64,000 bases of DNA from Fuchsiella alkaliacetigena. GTDB taxonomy: Bacteria > Bacillota > Halanaerobiia > Halobacteroidales > Acetohalobiaceae. The DNA is taken from contig NZ_JALKBZ010000002.1 of assembly GCF_023227765.1 (NCBI RefSeq), positions 1 through 64,000 of the forward strand, read 5' to 3'. Positions within the stretch are counted from its first letter, which is position 1; each line of letters begins with the position of its first letter. Below, piece after piece: positions 27,228-34,826 of the stretch. Under the pieces are notes generated by a model that saw nothing but the letters and a program-made list of their open reading frames with translations, was not told the DNA's origin and made no database searches. Position numbers and translations under genes: made by a program.

Positions 27228-27596
27228 TCATTCTTTGTACGGGTAATTTATTTTATATTCTGCTTCATGAAATGATAAGCATTTGCAGAGTAAATGCTTT
27301 CCTTTAATCTTTAATTTTATGTAAAACTCCACGCCCTCTATTATCTCTTTACCAAACTCCCAAAAATCACCTGAAAAATTAGAACTTCTATCCTTAGTAG
27401 GGCCTCTATAATAATCTCTAACTTCTAATCTTTTCAAACTAAACTTAATATGTTTTATAGAAAGACCATATTTATTTAAGGAGTTCAGGTTTTTATCTCT
27501 AGGAATAAATTGAAATTTCCAGTCAGGATCATTAATTGCTTTTTCTACTCTTTTAAGAAAGTTAGCAACTTCTTCTTTAGTAGCTGGTGATGACAT
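27228..27596 (-). CDS. MqsR-like toxin (probable mRNA interferase)
   Basis: A 122-residue protein with the pattern of MqsR-family toxins: a helical start (EEVANFLKRVEKAI), KYGLSIKHIKFSLKRLEVRD, then YYRGPTKD, DFWEFGKEI, EFYIKLKIKGKHLLCKCLSF and HEAEYKINYPY. MqsR toxins are RelE-fold ribonucleases. The start is ATG 27596: a promoter -10 box lies at 27621-27626, so the 26 codons upstream of the ATG could not be transcribed. GGGAGG lies 11 bp before this ATG. Toxin-before-antitoxin order matches mqsRA. Confidence 0.72.
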   Translation of the reverse strand: MSSPATKEEVANFLKRVEKAINDPDWKFQFIPRDKNLNSLNKYGLSIKHIKFSLKRLEVRDYYRGPTKDRSSNFSGDFWEFGKEIIEGVEFYIKLKIKGKHLLCKCLSFHEAEYKINYPYKE

Positions 27597-27620
27597 ACAT
27601 AATTCAGCCTCCCTATTATT

Positions 27621-27649
27621 ATAATAAATTAAAAATATAATTATGTCAA
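27621..27649 (-). promoter_or_regulatory. promoter of the MqsR/MqsA-like operon
   Basis: A perfect TTGACA, a 17-bp spacer and TATTAT lie just upstream of the toxin gene on the minus strand. The overlapping TATAATAATA tract offers a second -10. Confidence 0.7.
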
Positions 27650-27722
27650 CAAAAATTATTTTATGATAATTCATTTCACTGATATGCTAGATTGATAAGG
27701 TTTTATACTATCTTAAGATAAT

Positions 27723-27756
27723 AAAAAAAGGCCTCCAGAAATTATTCCTGAAGGCC
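27723..27756 (-). terminator. terminator of the first barrel gene
   Basis: GGCCTTCAGGAA pairs with TTTCTGGAGGCC and is followed by seven T on the minus strand, 17 bp after the barrel-protein stop. The neighbouring barrel genes end in similar hairpins. Confidence 0.85.
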
Positions 27757-27772
27757 GAGATTTCAATTAGTC

Positions 27773-28738
27773 TTAAAAGCTAGTTACTAGAGAAGTAGTG
27801 ATCGTAGTATCGTCATCATCGTTCTCGTAGTCTAGCTCTAAAGTAGTATAGTCAGCTAGATTATAAGCTGCGCCTAAGTTCAAAATATCCTGATCTTCGC
27901 TAATATCATGGTTATACTTAGTATAGCTGAACTTAGTAGTTAAGTGCTCATTAATAACATAAGTAGCTGAAGGCTTGATTACTGTAATATCCTCAGCAGC
28001 CATGTTATTAAAGCTATCGGAATCAGCAAAGATACCGCCTTCACCAATAAAGCCTGCCTCAACCTGACCGTAGTCTAGAGCAACAGTTAAGCCTGGAGCT
28101 AATAGATCTGAAGTTGCTCCTAAAGCTAAAGCTTGTTCTTCGGCATTAGCCAATAGAAAATAAAAATCGGCCATTTGGTGACTATTATCCACTGTCAAAC
28201 TGAAAGAATCATCTGCACTATTGTCATAGTAATCAAAAGTAATCTTAGAAGTTACTGGCCCTAAGTCTAAGCCACTCTTTACTCCCTGTAAGAACATTTC
28301 AGCATCCTCGTTATCTGTATCATGACCTAGTGATAAGCTTAAATCTTCAAAAGTATAATTAGCAATCACTCCGTCCAAACTGCCATCATAAAGCATATCC
28401 CGAGCTGAGTTTACATCAATTCTACCGGCCTGTAAAGAAAGCCCTGGTAGTTGAACTAAATCTGTCTTTATCCAGGCTTCATTTAACTTCAAAGCCTCAT
28501 CCCAAGCACCAGTTTGAGAGCCAATATCGGCCTTTATTTCTGTAAAAACCTCTACGTTTTGAGCTGGATTAGCCGATAGGTAAAGCTCTAAAGCAGACTC
28601 AAACTCCGTCTGGCTATCTCCATTAGTAGTATATTCTCGTTCAATTTCTAATTCTCCGCCAATATCTAAAGCCATGACCGGTAAGGCCATTGTTACTACT
28701 ACTGCTAATGCTACTAATACTGCTATTTTCTTTTTCAT
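27773..28738 (-). CDS. outer-membrane beta-barrel protein, paralog A
   Basis: A 321-residue protein with a signal peptide (KKKIAVLVALAVVVTMALPV, cut after VMA). The mature part alternates polar and hydrophobic residues as in a porin-like barrel and ends in TTSLVTSF, the C-terminal Phe recognised by the BAM complex. It is a paralog of the 30808-31842 protein: same signal peptide, PGLSLQAGRI versus PGSSVRAGTF, FYFLLANAEEQALALGATSD versus VNFVFANAEENAFAVGASSD, and LAPGLTVALD versus LAPGLTVGLD. It is very acidic. The start follows AAGGGGGA, and a structured leader lies upstream. Transport specificity unknown. Confidence 0.78.
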   Translation of the reverse strand: MKKKIAVLVALAVVVTMALPVMALDIGGELEIEREYTTNGDSQTEFESALELYLSANPAQNVEVFTEIKADIGSQTGAWDEALKLNEAWIKTDLVQLPGLSLQAGRIDVNSARDMLYDGSLDGVIANYTFEDLSLSLGHDTDNEDAEMFLQGVKSGLDLGPVTSKITFDYYDNSADDSFSLTVDNSHQMADFYFLLANAEEQALALGATSDLLAPGLTVALDYGQVEAGFIGEGGIFADSDSFNNMAAEDITVIKPSATYVINEHLTTKFSYTKYNHDISEDQDILNLGAAYNLADYTTLELDYENDDDDTTITTSLVTSF

Positions 28739-28805
28739 TTTATTATCCCCCTTAGTTGTTGTAATTCCTAGTGTATTTTCTACCTTTAAACCTATTTAGT
28801 TATTT

Positions 28806-28917
28806 AGATCAGTGACCTTGTTTCCTGATCTTAACCTTGTTTAAAGATAGAGCTGTTTAGGTATATTGAATTCATCCGTTGAGCTATGTTAGTACTATGG
28901 GGATTTCACCTCCTTCT
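28806..28917 (-). promoter_or_regulatory. structured 5' leader RNA, copy A
   Basis: This untranslated leader shares four blocks, in the same order, with 31915-32031: AGAAGGAGGTGAAATCCCCA, the block GGATGAATTCAATATAC, an AACAAGG-rich middle, and a hairpin AGATCA-GGAAACAAGGTCAC-TGATCT (28806-28831). The hairpin loop is conserved while the stem sequence differs from copy B but still pairs. It ends 68 bp before the barrel-gene start. The ATCCCC in its first block could pair with the gene's own ribosome site GGGGAT. No known riboswitch was recognised. Confidence 0.6.
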
Positions 28918-29081
28918 GACTATAGTTAGCTAGCTGGATGATCAATAAAGTAATTACAAGTAACGGTATAGCCATGAATATACAGTTTGGGTTTATGTAT
29001 ATCGATGATTATCTGTTACTTTAATTACTATTTACTTTTTAAAGTAGTGAATATCCTGTAGGTAAATTTTGGGGGAGTTCA

Positions 29082-29152
29082 GAGGATAAAGGACAAAGGA
29101 TAGAGGATAGAGGATAGAGGATAGAGGATAGAGGATAGAGGATAGAGGATAG
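29082..29152. repeat. heptamer satellite (GGATAGA)n
   Basis: About eight tandem copies of the 7-bp unit GGATAGA follow diverged units. Related heptamer runs flank the palindromic repeats at 29382-29425, 32322-32350, 37539-37565, 41300-41330 and 41655-41695. Confidence 0.85.
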
Positions 29153-29345
29153 ATAAAGTTCAAAAAATTAAAACCTTTTTGACATGCCCCGTAGGAAATG
29201 CCCTTGGGGTGCTGACTAAAATCTGACCAAGTTCTGACTAGACCTTAAAAACATTAATTACTTATTTCTTTTAAGATTTTATGTTTTAGTCAGATTTTAG
29301 TCGGAACTTAGTCAGTGTCCAATAGAAATTGAACTTTATGTTTTG
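29151..29345. repeat. iteron-armed palindromic repeat, copy 1
   Basis: Outer ends GATAAAGTTCAA and TTGAACTTTAT enclose arms with three 10-11 bp iterons (GCTGACTAAAAT, CTGACCAAGTT, CTGACTAGAC on the left; inverted TTTTAGTCAG, TTTTAGTCGG, AACTTAGTCAG on the right). An extra block, ATGCCCCGTAGGAAATGCCC (29183-29202), precedes the left arm. It belongs to a five-member family in this window. Confidence 0.75.
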
Positions 29346-29351
29346 ATCTTA

Positions 29352-29435
29352 ATTTATCACCATTGGCACTAGCTCTGCGTCGCCTTTATCATCTATCCTC
29401 TATCATTTAAATAAATATCATCTGTCATTTGAATT
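29352..29435. repeat. conserved block CCATTGGCACTAGCTCTGCG plus heptamers
   Basis: ACCATTGGCACTAGCTCTGC then GTCGCC leads into ATCATCT/ATCCTCT heptamers. The same block occurs at 37513-37540 and inverted at 41325-41352, always beside a palindromic repeat. With the two repeats above it fills the 28918-29491 gap, in which no gene is seen. Confidence 0.7.
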
Positions 29436-29465
29436 AAAAAAAGCTCCAGGATTAACTCCTGAAGC
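29434..29465 (-). terminator. terminator of the second barrel gene
   Basis: GCTTCAGGA pairs with TCCTGGAGC, followed by a run of seven T on the minus strand, 27 bp past the stop codon. Confidence 0.82.
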
Positions 29466-29491
29466 AAAGTTAGTGCTATTGATAATTTCTT

Positions 29492-30565
29492 CTAAAACTT
29501 CCTAGTAAGTGATAGGGAAGCATCTAAACTCTTTTCCGAATCATCTCCAAAACCTAATCTAGCATTAGGAGAGTAAGCAAAGTCAATAGTAGTTAATTCA
29601 TTAGGCTGATATCCTAGTCCCAAATTAAAAGTATCTATTTTAGGTAAGATAAAAGCAGTTTCATTATTAGTTCTTTGAAAAATTCTATCCCCCCCATTAC
29701 CAGCTCTAACGGTTAAACTGCCCAAAGCTTCTTCCTTTTCTACTCCCCAATATAGATTAGCAGTAGTGCTATGTTCAGTACGAATTATATCACCGCTATA
29801 GGCAATCAGCATCCCTTCGTAATCGAGATTATAACCAGCAGCAAATCTTTTCCGACTAGCTCCGTCATCAAAGTTAAGATCAGCTAAGCTTACTAAGTCT
29901 CTATTTTCAGTAGATTCTTTAATGCTTCTAATGAATATATTAATTCTATTATCATCTGAGTTTACATTACCGTAAGTATTTAAACCAAAACTTCCCTCTA
30001 AAGTATGTCCTTCACGACGAGGATAAATAATACCCCCAGCTAAAATAGGCTCTCTGTCATTATCTATATCTATTTGCTGAGTACCACCTAAGTTTTCATC
30101 ACCAGAATCAGAGCCTCTATGTAGGTCAACACCTATTCGTCCACCGGCTATTAAGCCGTTATCCAAGGGTCTAGCATTAGCTACTTTTAGAGAAAGCGGG
30201 TACTCTTTTAGCTTATAATCATCATCATTGTCATAGCTGCGTGAGTGATAGTCGAGACTAAAATCAATACCTAAAGTGTTATTATCAGCTAACTGATATA
30301 CTACGCTGGGTGAAATTAAAAAGCTTTTTTCTCCTTCATCACTAGCAGAGGATAAATCGAGTTCAAAGTCTAAAAACCCCTTGTTTTCTTCGATATTATG
30401 TAGTTGTGCCGGATTTAAATGAATATCTGTAGCCTCATCGACTATGATTCCAGTCATTCCCCCTCCCCCTAAAACCTGCATTCGGCTGGAGGTAGCCATA
30501 GCTAACTGAGTCTGTCCTATTACGATAATCAGCAATAGAGTTAGCAAGAGTAGTTTTTTCCGCAT
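29492..30565 (-). CDS. outer-membrane barrel protein of a different type
   Basis: A 357-residue protein with a signal peptide (LLLLTLLLIIVIGQTQLAMA). Its mature N-terminus, SRMQVLGGGGMTGIIVDEAT then DIHLNPAQLH, resembles the 'GG..G...DE..D...NPA' start seen in FadL-like and related barrels. Alternating beta pattern continues to a C-terminal ...LSLTRKF. It shares no evident sequence with the two flanking barrel proteins and lacks their leader RNA. AAGGAGCTG precedes the ATG. It is probably exported to the outer membrane; ligand unknown. Confidence 0.7.
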   Translation of the reverse strand: MRKKLLLLTLLLIIVIGQTQLAMATSSRMQVLGGGGMTGIIVDEATDIHLNPAQLHNIEENKGFLDFELDLSSASDEGEKSFLISPSVVYQLADNNTLGIDFSLDYHSRSYDNDDDYKLKEYPLSLKVANARPLDNGLIAGGRIGVDLHRGSDSGDENLGGTQQIDIDNDREPILAGGIIYPRREGHTLEGSFGLNTYGNVNSDDNRINIFIRSIKESTENRDLVSLADLNFDDGASRKRFAAGYNLDYEGMLIAYSGDIIRTEHSTTANLYWGVEKEEALGSLTVRAGNGGDRIFQRTNNETAFILPKIDTFNLGLGYQPNELTTIDFAYSPNARLGFGDDSEKSLDASLSLTRKF

Positions 30566-30757
30566 ACTATCAGCTCCTTGTTTTTTCTATGTTTATTATT
30601 ACTTAGATGTTTAGTATGCTTTTTCCTTTAAAATATTTAAGCTATTGAAATCCTTTTAAGACTAACTAAATTCGGAAAAATTCTGGTAAAAGCTTTAAAA
30701 ACTATCATAATCGATTTTCTAAGCTGATAACTTAAAGCTGAGAACTGATAGCTAAAA

Positions 30758-30790
30758 TAAAAAAAGCCCCCAGGATTAGCTCCCGGAGGC
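30758..30790 (-). terminator. terminator of the third barrel gene
   Basis: GCCTCCGGGA pairs with TCCTGGGGGC, followed by TTTTTTTATTTT on the minus strand, 18 bp past the stop. It resembles the other two barrel-gene terminators. Confidence 0.85.
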
Positions 30791-30807
30791 TTGTTCTTTA
30801 GTTGAGA

Positions 30808-31842
30808 TTAAAAGTTAACAGTTAGAGTTGTAGTTAGACTTTGTGTATCAGAATTATCAATTACATCTTCGTCGCCCCAACTTTTATCTTCAAACTCTAC
30901 CTCTAATGCAGTGTTCTCAGCTAGATCATACTCAGCACCTAGAGTTAGAATATCTAAGTCTGCATCATCTTCATCAAAATCATAAAGAGCATAGCTAAAG
31001 CTAGCAGTTAAGCTATCAGTTAGGCTATAGCTCGCTGATGGAATAATAGCCATTAAATCTTCATCAAATTGAACATCTTGGCCCTGATATTCTGGATCAA
31101 AGTCATCAAAGATGCCATCATGACCTTCTGGAGCGAAATCTTCATCAGCTAATCCGATATCTAGACCAACAGTTAAACCTGGAGCTAACTGATCAGAAGA
31201 AGCTCCGACAGCAAAGGCATTCTCTTCAGCATTAGCAAAAACAAAGTTTACGTCAGCCATATCAAGGCTACTGTCTAAAGCAAAACTGAAACCATTTCGA
31301 TCTCCTACATCTTCATCAAGATTAAAGAAGTTAACCGTAGCCGTAGTAAGTGCTGGCCCTAACTCAAGATCACTCATAGATGCTTCTAAAAACAGTGCAG
31401 CTTTATCATCATCAAAGAAATCAAGATTATGAGCTAAAGATACATTGATGTTATCGACGGCATAAGAAAACTGTGCTCCCGCATCGTTATCAAAACGAGC
31501 AATATTTCCGTCATATAGGAAGTCTTGAGCTGCTGCTACTCCAAATGTACCAGCTCTTACAGAAGAACCTGGTAATTGTACCGGTTCAACATCAATCCAA
31601 ACATTGTTTACCTCTAAAATATCACCGCGACCATCAGCTTCTAAATCAACAAAAGCAGTTACGTTATCTGCTGGGCTATACAGAAATTCAAGCTCTATTT
31701 CAGATCCCCAGTCTACTTCATCATCTTCTAAATTAATATCATACTCTACTTCATACTCACCACTAATATCTACAGCCATAGCCGGCATAGCCATTGCTAC
31801 TACTACTGCCAGCGCTACTAAAATTGCAACTTTCTTTTTCAT
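30808..31842 (-). CDS. outer-membrane beta-barrel protein, paralog B
   Basis: A 344-residue exported barrel protein ending in LTTTLTVNF, with a signal peptide nearly identical to that of the 27773-28738 protein (KKKVAILVALAVVVAMAMPA). The mature protein is extremely acidic (for example FDDDKAALF and YDFDEDDADLDIL), fitting a halophile's surface. It is likely an abundant porin-like protein. SD CAAGGGGG precedes the ATG. The 117-nt leader upstream shares structure with paralog A's leader, suggesting common post-transcriptional control. Confidence 0.78.
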   Translation of the reverse strand: MKKKVAILVALAVVVAMAMPAMAVDISGEYEVEYDINLEDDEVDWGSEIELEFLYSPADNVTAFVDLEADGRGDILEVNNVWIDVEPVQLPGSSVRAGTFGVAAAQDFLYDGNIARFDNDAGAQFSYAVDNINVSLAHNLDFFDDDKAALFLEASMSDLELGPALTTATVNFFNLDEDVGDRNGFSFALDSSLDMADVNFVFANAEENAFAVGASSDQLAPGLTVGLDIGLADEDFAPEGHDGIFDDFDPEYQGQDVQFDEDLMAIIPSASYSLTDSLTASFSYALYDFDEDDADLDILTLGAEYDLAENTALEVEFEDKSWGDEDVIDNSDTQSLTTTLTVNF

Positions 31843-31914
31843 TTTTTTTCCCCCTTGATTAGTTTCCTTTTAAATTTTATTTAATTACCTATCATCGAGA
31901 CTATAGAGTCCACC

Positions 31915-32031
31915 GAGGCGAGTGTCCTTGTTTCCTCGCCTCAAAAGTTCTCAATGATAGTTCAGTTTCTATGTATATTGAATTCATCCTCAGACTCCAG
32001 TGGCTAACCAGTGGGGTTTCACCTCCTTTCT
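31915..32031 (-). promoter_or_regulatory. structured 5' leader RNA, copy B
   Basis: Same layout as 28806-28917: AGAAAGGAGGTGAAACCCCA, then GGATGAATTCAATATAC, then the hairpin GAGGCGA-GGAAACAAGGACAC-TCGCCTC (31915-31942). The 14-nt loop differs from copy A at one position, whereas the stem is mostly different but fully complementary. It ends 73 bp before the barrel-gene start. GGAGGTGA is a perfect ribosome-site sequence with no start codon at usable distance, so it is probably structural. The AT-rich 32040-32320 stretch upstream shows no gene. Confidence 0.6.
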
Positions 32032-32350
32032 ACCACCTAGGCCTGTATTTAGATGAATCAATACCAAAAGCTAAAACAAGCACTTCTAATTATACTATTA
32101 CTGGATAATTATATAATCTCCTGCTAAAAATCTAAAAAAATCATAATTTTTCTCAGCTAAGCATAATATATAGTTTTAGTCAAAAATATACTTGAGAATT
32201 TGATCTCAATTTAGTTGATTTGAACTCTAATAATATATATTAAGTAGAATACCTTAATTCTCCTGCATAAATATCAAATTTTTATTAATTATTTGCTCTT
32301 TTATAGATAAATTGTTTTAGGGCAGATGATAAATGATAGATGATAGAGGA

Positions 32351-32516
32351 CAAATAAAGTTCAAATTCTATTAGACGCAGACTAAAGTCCGACTAAGTTC
32401 AGACTAAAACATTAGTGCATTAAGAGCTTAAAATATTTAGTTGTATTTTTTAATCTTGTACGTTTTAGTCAGATTTTTGTCAGAACTTAGTCAGCGTCAA
32501 ATTGGTTTTGAACTTG
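32351..32516. repeat. iteron-armed palindromic repeat, copy 2
   Basis: AATAAAGTTCAA at one end and TTGAACTTGA at the other enclose arms GACGCAGACTAAAG, TCCGACTAAGTT, CAGACTAAAAC and their inverted partners ending AACTTAGTCAGCGTC. The core (CATTAGTGCATTAAGAGC...) matches copy 3 in inverted orientation. GATGATAAATGATAGATGAT heptamers precede it at 32326-32345. Confidence 0.75.
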
Positions 32517-32564
32517 ACCTTGAACTGCAACAAAACATTAATAAACCTTATCTAATATATTTAA

Positions 32565-32978
32565 TTAAAGCTGGGCCCTATTCTTGCGAACCTCCCGCAG
32601 CTTAGCCTCTAACTGATCCTCTAACTCCCCTAAAGTCTGATCAGCATACTCTCTGACTCCCTCTTTAATCTCTTTAGCCATCTGCTTAGCTTCCTTAACT
32701 ATCTCCTCAGCCTCCACTTCAGCCTCCTTGACTACCTCACTCTCAGCTATTAATCTAACAGCTTCTTCTCTAGCCTTCTCCTTAGCTTCAGCAATCAACT
32801 CTTCTCGCTGAGCCAAAATCTGTTCTGCTTCCCTTAAGTCAGCTGGCAACTCTTCTTCTAAGTTATTAATTAAACTATTAATAGCACTTTGGTCTACCAA
32901 CACCTTATTGCTCAAAGGAACTCTCTGAGCCTCCTCAAGTAAACTCCTTAATTCTGCCAATATCTTAAAGACTTCCAA
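32565..32978 (-). CDS. coiled-coil protein, ATP-synthase-b-like, downstream of coaD
   Basis: A 137-residue, almost entirely helical, charged protein (EEELPADLREAEQILAQREE, LIAEAKEKAREEAVRLIAES). Such proteins are often annotated as 'ATP synthase subunit B-like' or DivIVA-like and commonly follow coaD in Bacillota. It lacks the N-terminal membrane helix of true AtpF and lies outside any atp operon, so it is a cytoplasmic coiled-coil protein of unknown role. The start is TTG, with GGGGG 8 bp upstream overlapping the coaD end. Confidence 0.75.
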   Translation of the reverse strand: MEVFKILAELRSLLEEAQRVPLSNKVLVDQSAINSLINNLEEELPADLREAEQILAQREELIAEAKEKAREEAVRLIAESEVVKEAEVEAEEIVKEAKQMAKEIKEGVREYADQTLGELEDQLEAKLREVRKNRAQL

Positions 32979-32982
32979 ATTA

Positions 32983-33465
32983 TTAACCCCCTAAGCGCTC
33001 CTCCAGCTTAGCTACCACATTATCAGGTACTAAGCCTTGCACACAGCCCCCAAACTCTACTACCTCCTTGACTATACTGGAACTGAGATAAGCGTATCTA
33101 TTATTAGTCATCATAAAGATAGTCTCCACTCCCGAATCCAACTTATTGTTCATAGAAGCCATCTGAAACTCCGTTTCAAAATCAGAAACAGCTCGCAAAC
33201 CACGTACAATAACCTGAGCTCCTTTTTGCCGAGCATAGTTAGTCAATAAACCTTCGAAAGCATCTACTTCCACATTTTCAAAGCCTTGCACAGCTTCTTC
33301 TAACATCTCCACTCTTTCTTCCATGGAGAATAAAGGAGTTTTATTAGGATTACAGAATACAGCTACTACTACATTTTCAAAGATTCTATTAGTTCTTTTA
33401 ATAATATCTAAATGCCCGTTGGTAATTGGGTCAAAACTGCCTGGATAAACAGCAATCTTACTCAT
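32983..33465 (-). CDS. coaD: pantetheine-phosphate adenylyltransferase
   Basis: This enzyme adenylates 4'-phosphopantetheine to dephospho-CoA, the penultimate step of CoA synthesis. Family motifs are present: [16 protein letters not shown] (ATP-binding T/HxGH equivalent NGH), [20 protein letters not shown] and [10 protein letters not shown]. The length of 160 residues is standard. ATG 33465 follows GGGGAG in the end of rsmD; a GTG three bases earlier is rejected. rsmD-coaD-coiled-coil order is the common Bacillota arrangement. Confidence 0.95.
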   Translation of the reverse strand: MSKIAVYPGSFDPITNGHLDIIKRTNRIFENVVVAVFCNPNKTPLFSMEERVEMLEEAVQGFENVEVDAFEGLLTNYARQKGAQVIVRGLRAVSDFETEFQMASMNNKLDSGVETIFMMTNNRYAYLSSSIVKEVVEFGGCVQGLVPDNVVAKLEERLGG

Positions 33466-33467
33466 CA

Positions 33468-34025
33468 CTACTCCCCTTCCTCTCTTTTCAAATATAAACT
33501 AAGTCTAGTATTTCCATACTCTCTATTCCTAATTAACTCTAAAGCAGCTAAGTTCTCTTGAGCCTCCTGCTGAACAGACTGTTCTACTACGATTACTCCT
33601 GCTTTTTGCAGTAGGTCTAAGTCCATTATCTTAGCTATAGTAGGCTCTACTAGATCTGCTTCATAAGGCGGGTCTAATAAAATTATATCAAAGCTATGCG
33701 TAGTTAAAAAGTGTAATTTGGCTAATACTTCCCCTTTAATCACCTGTGCCTGTTCACTAAAGCCTGTTCTGCTTAAGTTCTCCTGAATAATCTCCACCTG
33801 CTGCCTGGATTTTTCGATAAAGGTTGCTTCTTTAGCTCCTCTACTCAAGGCTTCAATCCCTAAACCGCCAAAACCGGCGTAGAGGTCTAAGACTTTGGTC
33901 TCTCTGACTGCTGTACCTAGAATATTGAATAATGATTCCTTGACTCGATCGCTAGTCGGTCTCACCTGCTGGGTAGAGCTTGATTTTAATTTTTGTCCTT
34001 TGGCCTTTCCGGCAATTACTCTCAT
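33468..34025 (-). CDS. rsmD: 16S rRNA (guanine966-N2)-methyltransferase
   Basis: A SAM-dependent methyltransferase for G966 of 16S r[19 protein letters not shown] and [16 protein letters not shown] are diagnostic. [18 protein letters not shown] is the SAM-binding loop, and LLDPPYE is the N6/N2 amino-methyltransferase DPPY motif. The length of 185 residues is normal. AGGAGTG precedes the ATG by 10 bp. It is first of the rsmD-coaD-coiled-coil unit. Confidence 0.94.
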   Translation of the reverse strand: MRVIAGKAKGQKLKSSSTQQVRPTSDRVKESLFNILGTAVRETKVLDLYAGFGGLGIEALSRGAKEATFIEKSRQQVEIIQENLSRTGFSEQAQVIKGEVLAKLHFLTTHSFDIILLDPPYEADLVEPTIAKIMDLDLLQKAGVIVVEQSVQQEAQENLAALELIRNREYGNTRLSLYLKREEGE

Positions 34026-34096
34026 TTATTTACACTCCTAGAAATTCAGTTAATAGTTAATAGTTGAGTTCAAGTTCTAAAAGCAAAACATTATCG

Positions 34097-34308
34097 TTCT
34101 ATTGCTTCGTTCACGATATAGCTATTATCGAAAGCCTGAGCTAGTTGATATGTTTCAACCACTTGCCGTTCAGTCGGCGTCCGTGCCTCCTTCACTCTCA
34201 AAAATAGCCCTCCCGGCGTCGTGCCTCCGGGCTATTTTAAGAGTCGCTCTTTGAAACATATCAACTTGTAAGTTTGCGTTGTCAGCACGATCAACGAAAC
34301 AGTATTAA
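34097..34308. repeat. hairpin element 1 of a twin inverted-repeat block
   Basis: Ends TATTGCTTCGTT (left) and AACGAAACAGTAT (right) are inverted relatives. Inside, TTGATATGTTTCAA (34145-34158) pairs perfectly with TTGAAACATATCAA (34251-34264), and AAAATAGCCC (34201-34210) with GGGCTATTTT (34229-34238). The interior carries a direct repeat, CGGCGTCCGTGCCTCC and CGGCGTCGTGCCTCC. No coding frame is evident. It looks like a small non-autonomous mobile element or a structured RNA. Confidence 0.6.
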
Positions 34309-34375
34309 GACCAACCAATAAAAACGACAAAAAAACTAGATTCCGCTCCTAAACACCCCTGGGGGATTAAAAATC

Positions 34376-34605
34376 AATTTCGTTATCAGCACGGCCAAAC
34401 AGGTTTTTCTAAGCGATATTAAAGATTATTTGTCAATGCTTCTTAACGAATCGGAGCTAAAATAAGAGCTGGTTTAGCTAATTTTTCTAATTAAAATTAG
34501 CTTGCTCTTATTTTAGTGAAGATGAGTTCTAGAAGCATCAAATAATCTTTTCTAGCGTGAAACACCTGTTTGGCCTCCCACGTTCAACGAAGCAATATAA
34601 CAATA
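34376..34605. repeat. hairpin element 2 of a twin inverted-repeat block
   Basis: Begins TTTCGTTATCAGCACG and ends CGTTCAACGAAGCAATA, related to the termini of element 1. Nested arms pair almost along its whole length: GGCCAAACAGGT (34393-34404) with ACCTGTTTGGCC (34564-34575), AAAGATTATTTG with CAAATAATCTTT, CTAAAATAAGAGC with GCTCTTATTTTAG, and AGCTAATTTT with AAAATTAGCT. The transcript would form one long hairpin. The flanks up to 34826 hold only AT-rich DNA and a terminator. Confidence 0.62.
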
Positions 34606-34740
34606 TTATTCAAAAAATTTAAAAACAAAATTTTATAAAACAATTATGTATAAAAACACTCCATTTAAGCCAGAATACTAGTAAGCAATATCAAATAAGT
34701 CCTCCCCATTTAACTCTTCCTCCGGTTTCTCCTCTCCCAA

Positions 34741-34778
34741 AAGAAGTTGGTGTGTTCATCCCACCAGCTTCTTTTTTT
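34741..34778. terminator. terminator downstream of recG
   Basis: AGAAGTTGGTG pairs with CACCAGCTTCT. The plus side has seven T; on the minus strand, where recG ends 48 bp earlier, the run is TTCTTTT, so it may work in both directions. Confidence 0.55.
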
Positions 34779-34826
34779 ATTAATAACCATTAATTATACT
34801 ACTGATAGCTGACAACTGATAACTAA

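Noticed and set aside
28806-28876. Short frame starting ATGAATTCAATATAC in both leaders as a leader peptide.
   Set aside because: The ATG has no properly spaced ribosome site, and the two frames diverge completely after five codons, while the shared features are RNA-like.
29082-29152. Tandem repeats as a CRISPR array.
   Set aside because: The unit is 7 bp with no spacers and no cas genes are present.
28806-32031. Leader motifs GGTGAAA...CCC and, in copy B, GCCACTG suggested a cobalamin riboswitch.
   Set aside because: Copy A lacks GCCACTG, the other conserved cobalamin blocks are absent, and the element is too short.
32565-32978. Annotation as ATP synthase subunit b (atpF).
   Set aside because: There is no N-terminal membrane helix and no atp operon; only the coiled-coil character is shared.
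34097-34605. Twin hairpins as integron attC sites.
   Set aside because: No integron core sites in the expected arrangement, no cassette genes and no integrase are visible.
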